From Dorea longicatena (GTDB taxonomy: Bacteria; Bacillota; Clostridia; Lachnospirales; Lachnospiraceae), in assembly GCF_024168045.1 (NCBI RefSeq), contig NZ_CP100126.1:1133501-1197500 (forward strand): DNA of 64,000 nt. The letters are read 5' to 3'. A program made the position numbers and the translations under genes. The notes under the pieces were generated by a model, which was not told the origin of the DNA, searched no databases, and saw only the letters and a program-made list of their open reading frames with translations. The stretch's first letter is position 1. The number at the start of each line of letters is the position of its first letter. This document shows, one piece after another, positions 62,531 through 64,000 of this stretch.

Positions 62531-63707
62531 AGTACAGAAAAATAAAAAGCAGACACGGAATCAGACTTCTGCATGTAAAATCGATAAAAAATGTGGCGGC
62601 TGCCAGTTCCAGAAGATGCCATACAAAGAACAGCTGAAAAGAAAACAGAAGCAGGAAGAAAAATTATTGGGCGGCTTTTGCAAAGTCAGTCCGATTATCG
62701 GTATGGAGCATCCATATTTTTATAGAAATAAAGTACATGCGGTGTTCGATCATGACAGAAAAGGAAATGTGATATCCGGCATCTATGCAGAAGGAACGCA
62801 CCGTGTGATCGCAGTGGAAGAATGTCTGATCGAAGATAAGAAAAGTCAGGAGATCATCCGTACAATCCGTGAACTTCTGCCGTCTTTTAAGATTAAGACA
62901 TATAATGAAGATACAGGATATGGACTTTTGAGACATGTATTGATCCGCAGAGGCTTTGAGACTGGTGAGATTATGGTCGTTCTGGTGCTTGGATCGCCAA
63001 TTCTGCCATCAAAGAATAACTTTGTGAAGGCTTTGAGAAAAGTACATCCCGAGATTACGACCGTAGTACTGAATGTGAATAACAAGCAGACCAGTATGGT
63101 GCTGGGAGAAAAGGAAAAGCCGATCTACGGACCGGGATTTATTAAAGACAGATTATGCGGCTGTACGTTCCGTATTTCTCCAAAATCGTTCTATCAGGTG
63201 AATCCTGTACAGACGGAGATCCTTTATAATACAGCCATGGACTATGCGGAACTGACCGGAAAAGAGACGGTGATCGATGCGTACTGCGGAACCGGTACAA
63301 TTGGTCTGATTGCAGCCAGGAATGCAAAGAGAGTCATTGGAGTAGAGCTGAACAAAGATGCGGTGAAAGATGCGAGAATCAACGCAAAAGAAAATGGCAT
63401 CAAGAATGCCGAGATCTATGCAGGTGATGCGGGAAGATTCATGGTAGATATGGCTTCGAAGAACCAAAAAGCAGATGTGGTATTCATGGATCCGCCGAGA
63501 GCCGGAAGTGATGAGAAGTTCCTTTCTTCTGTAATAAAGCTCGGGCCAAAGAGGGTTGTCTATGTGTCCTGTAATCCGGAGACACTGGCAAGAGATCTGA
63601 AATATTTGACGGGAAACGGATATCAGGCAATGAAGATCCAGCCGGTGGATAACTTCCCGTTCTGCGATCATATCGAGACGGTAGTAAAGCTTGTGAAAAA
63701 GAGATAG
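62427..63707 (+). CDS. rlmD: 23S rRNA (uracil(1939)-C5)-methyltransferase RlmD-type (TrmA/RumA family)
   Basis: Fe-S containing RNA uridine methyltransferase, 426 aa. The cluster is CX6CX2C in CKIDKKCGGCQFQ; the C-terminal Rossmann domain has DAYCGTGTIGLIAARNAK, DPPRAGSDEKF and the catalytic Cys in VSCNPETLARDLKYL. The start is GTG at 62427 with AAGGAGG at 62411-62417, giving a 104-nt overlap with the rsmH-like gene; about 50 Lys/Arg/Gln-rich residues precede the cluster. No TRAM domain is visible at the N-terminus. Whether it modifies U1939, U747 or both cannot be told here. Confidence 0.88.
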   Translation: MRSQKTSSDRPKKNASATAVRNARKCAGQSGQKSKVQKNKKQTRNQTSACKIDKKCGGCQFQKMPYKEQLKRKQKQEEKLLGGFCKVSPIIGMEHPYFYRNKVHAVFDHDRKGNVISGIYAEGTHRVIAVEECLIEDKKSQEIIRTIRELLPSFKIKTYNEDTGYGLLRHVLIRRGFETGEIMVVLVLGSPILPSKNNFVKALRKVHPEITTVVLNVNNKQTSMVLGEKEKPIYGPGFIKDRLCGCTFRISPKSFYQVNPVQTEILYNTAMDYAELTGKETVIDAYCGTGTIGLIAARNAKRVIGVELNKDAVKDARINAKENGIKNAEIYAGDAGRFMVDMASKNQKADVVFMDPPRAGSDEKFLSSVIKLGPKRVVYVSCNPETLARDLKYLTGNGYQAMKIQPVDNFPFCDHIETVVKLVKKR

Positions 63708-63725
63708 ATAAAGGAGGAAAAATAT

Positions 63726-64000
63726 ATGGGACTTATCAAAGCAGCAACAGGCGCAGCAGGTGGAACACTGGCAGACCAGTGGAAAGAATTCTTCTACTCT
63801 GATTCATTAGACAATGACACGTTGATGGTACGCGGAAAAAAACGTATAGACAGGCATTCATCGAACACAAAAGGACACGATAATGTGATCACGAACGGAT
63901 CCGGAATTGCCGTGGCGGACGGGCAGTGTATGATGATCGTGGATCAAGGGAAGATTGTGGAAGTATGTGCGGAACCGGGAGAATACACATATGATATGTC
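63726..64000 (+). CDS. SPFH domain protein (N-terminal part, cut by window end)
   Basis: Open frame from the ATG at 63726, with AAAGGAGG just upstream, running off the window edge after about 91 residues. It begins MGLIKAATGAAGGTLADQWK and contains GSGIAVADGQCMMIVDQGKI, typical of the bacterial YdjI-like SPFH (virion-core-like) proteins that assemble on membranes and often accompany a zinc-ribbon protein. It lies 18 bp after rlmD. Only the start is visible. Confidence 0.8.
   Translation, partial: MGLIKAATGAAGGTLADQWKEFFYSDSLDNDTLMVRGKKRIDRHSSNTKGHDNVITNGSGIAVADGQCMMIVDQGKIVEVCAEPGEYTYDM

Overview
The window looks like chromosome of a Lachnospiraceae gut clostridium (Firmicutes, moderately AT-rich). 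Supporting signs are a SCIFF-peptide maturase next to a fused SecDF, a GlgC/GlgD pair, HrcA/CIRCE control of the chaperone operon, a DUF5688 protein, a CBS/DRTGG-type inorganic pyrophosphatase, a selenium-dependent molybdenum hydroxylase maturation pair and strong AAGGAGG ribosome binding sites. Genus or species cannot be fixed from this sequence alone. The DNA is almost entirely housekeeping, with one accessory island at about 39.5-41.7 kb.

Layout. 0.1-3.8 kb: scfB and secDF (peptide maturation and export). 3.8-13.9 kb: a long operon recJ, apt, rel, an MBL hydrolase, hemZ, hisS, aspS. 14.0-14.2 kb: two identical tRNA-Gly(GCC) genes. 14.3-20.3 kb: hom, a MATE pump, a MarR regulator, thyA-dfrA and a glycosyltransferase. 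20.3-22.5 kb: glgC-glgD on the minus strand. 22.8-26.4 kb: ilvB-ilvN-ilvE behind a leader that carries an intrinsic terminator. 26.4-30.8 kb: a SulP transporter with a long charged tail, a chorismate-mutase-like/shikimate kinase fusion, a YqeG phosphatase and efp. 30.9-39.5 kb: DUF5688, tRNA-Arg(CCG) directly ahead of argS, an AlaX editing protein, a TetR regulator, a methyltransferase, hslO and nadE.

39.47-41.68 kb is the accessory island, set exactly between the stop codons of two converging genes (nadE and an S1-domain gene). It holds an IS110-family transposase with a structured flank that could be a bridge RNA, bracketed by two long-arm hairpin elements of about 285-295 bp in opposite orientation. 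The two hairpins share a 22-nt apical motif with a compensatory base-pair change, and the outer ends of the island are a perfect 13-bp inverted repeat. This is the least explained structure in the window.

41.7-53.6 kb: S1-domain protein, CBS-type pyrophosphatase, flavin reductase, polysaccharide deacetylase, rarA, hrcA-grpE-dnaK-dnaJ and glyA. 53.8-57.7 kb: a secreted NlpC/P60 plus 3D-domain cell-wall enzyme with a Pro/Glu/Ala repeat spacer, and pepD. 57.9-64.0 kb: a nucleobase permease followed by yqeC and a YqeB-MocA fusion (molybdenum hydroxylase maturation), an RsmH-like paralogue, an RlmD-type methyltransferase and the start of an SPFH-domain gene cut by the window edge.

Many start codons were moved from the longest reading frame to the ATG, GTG or TTG that has a Shine-Dalgarno sequence and matches the family N-terminus. 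Promoters, terminators and hairpins were read by eye; no folding or database search was run.
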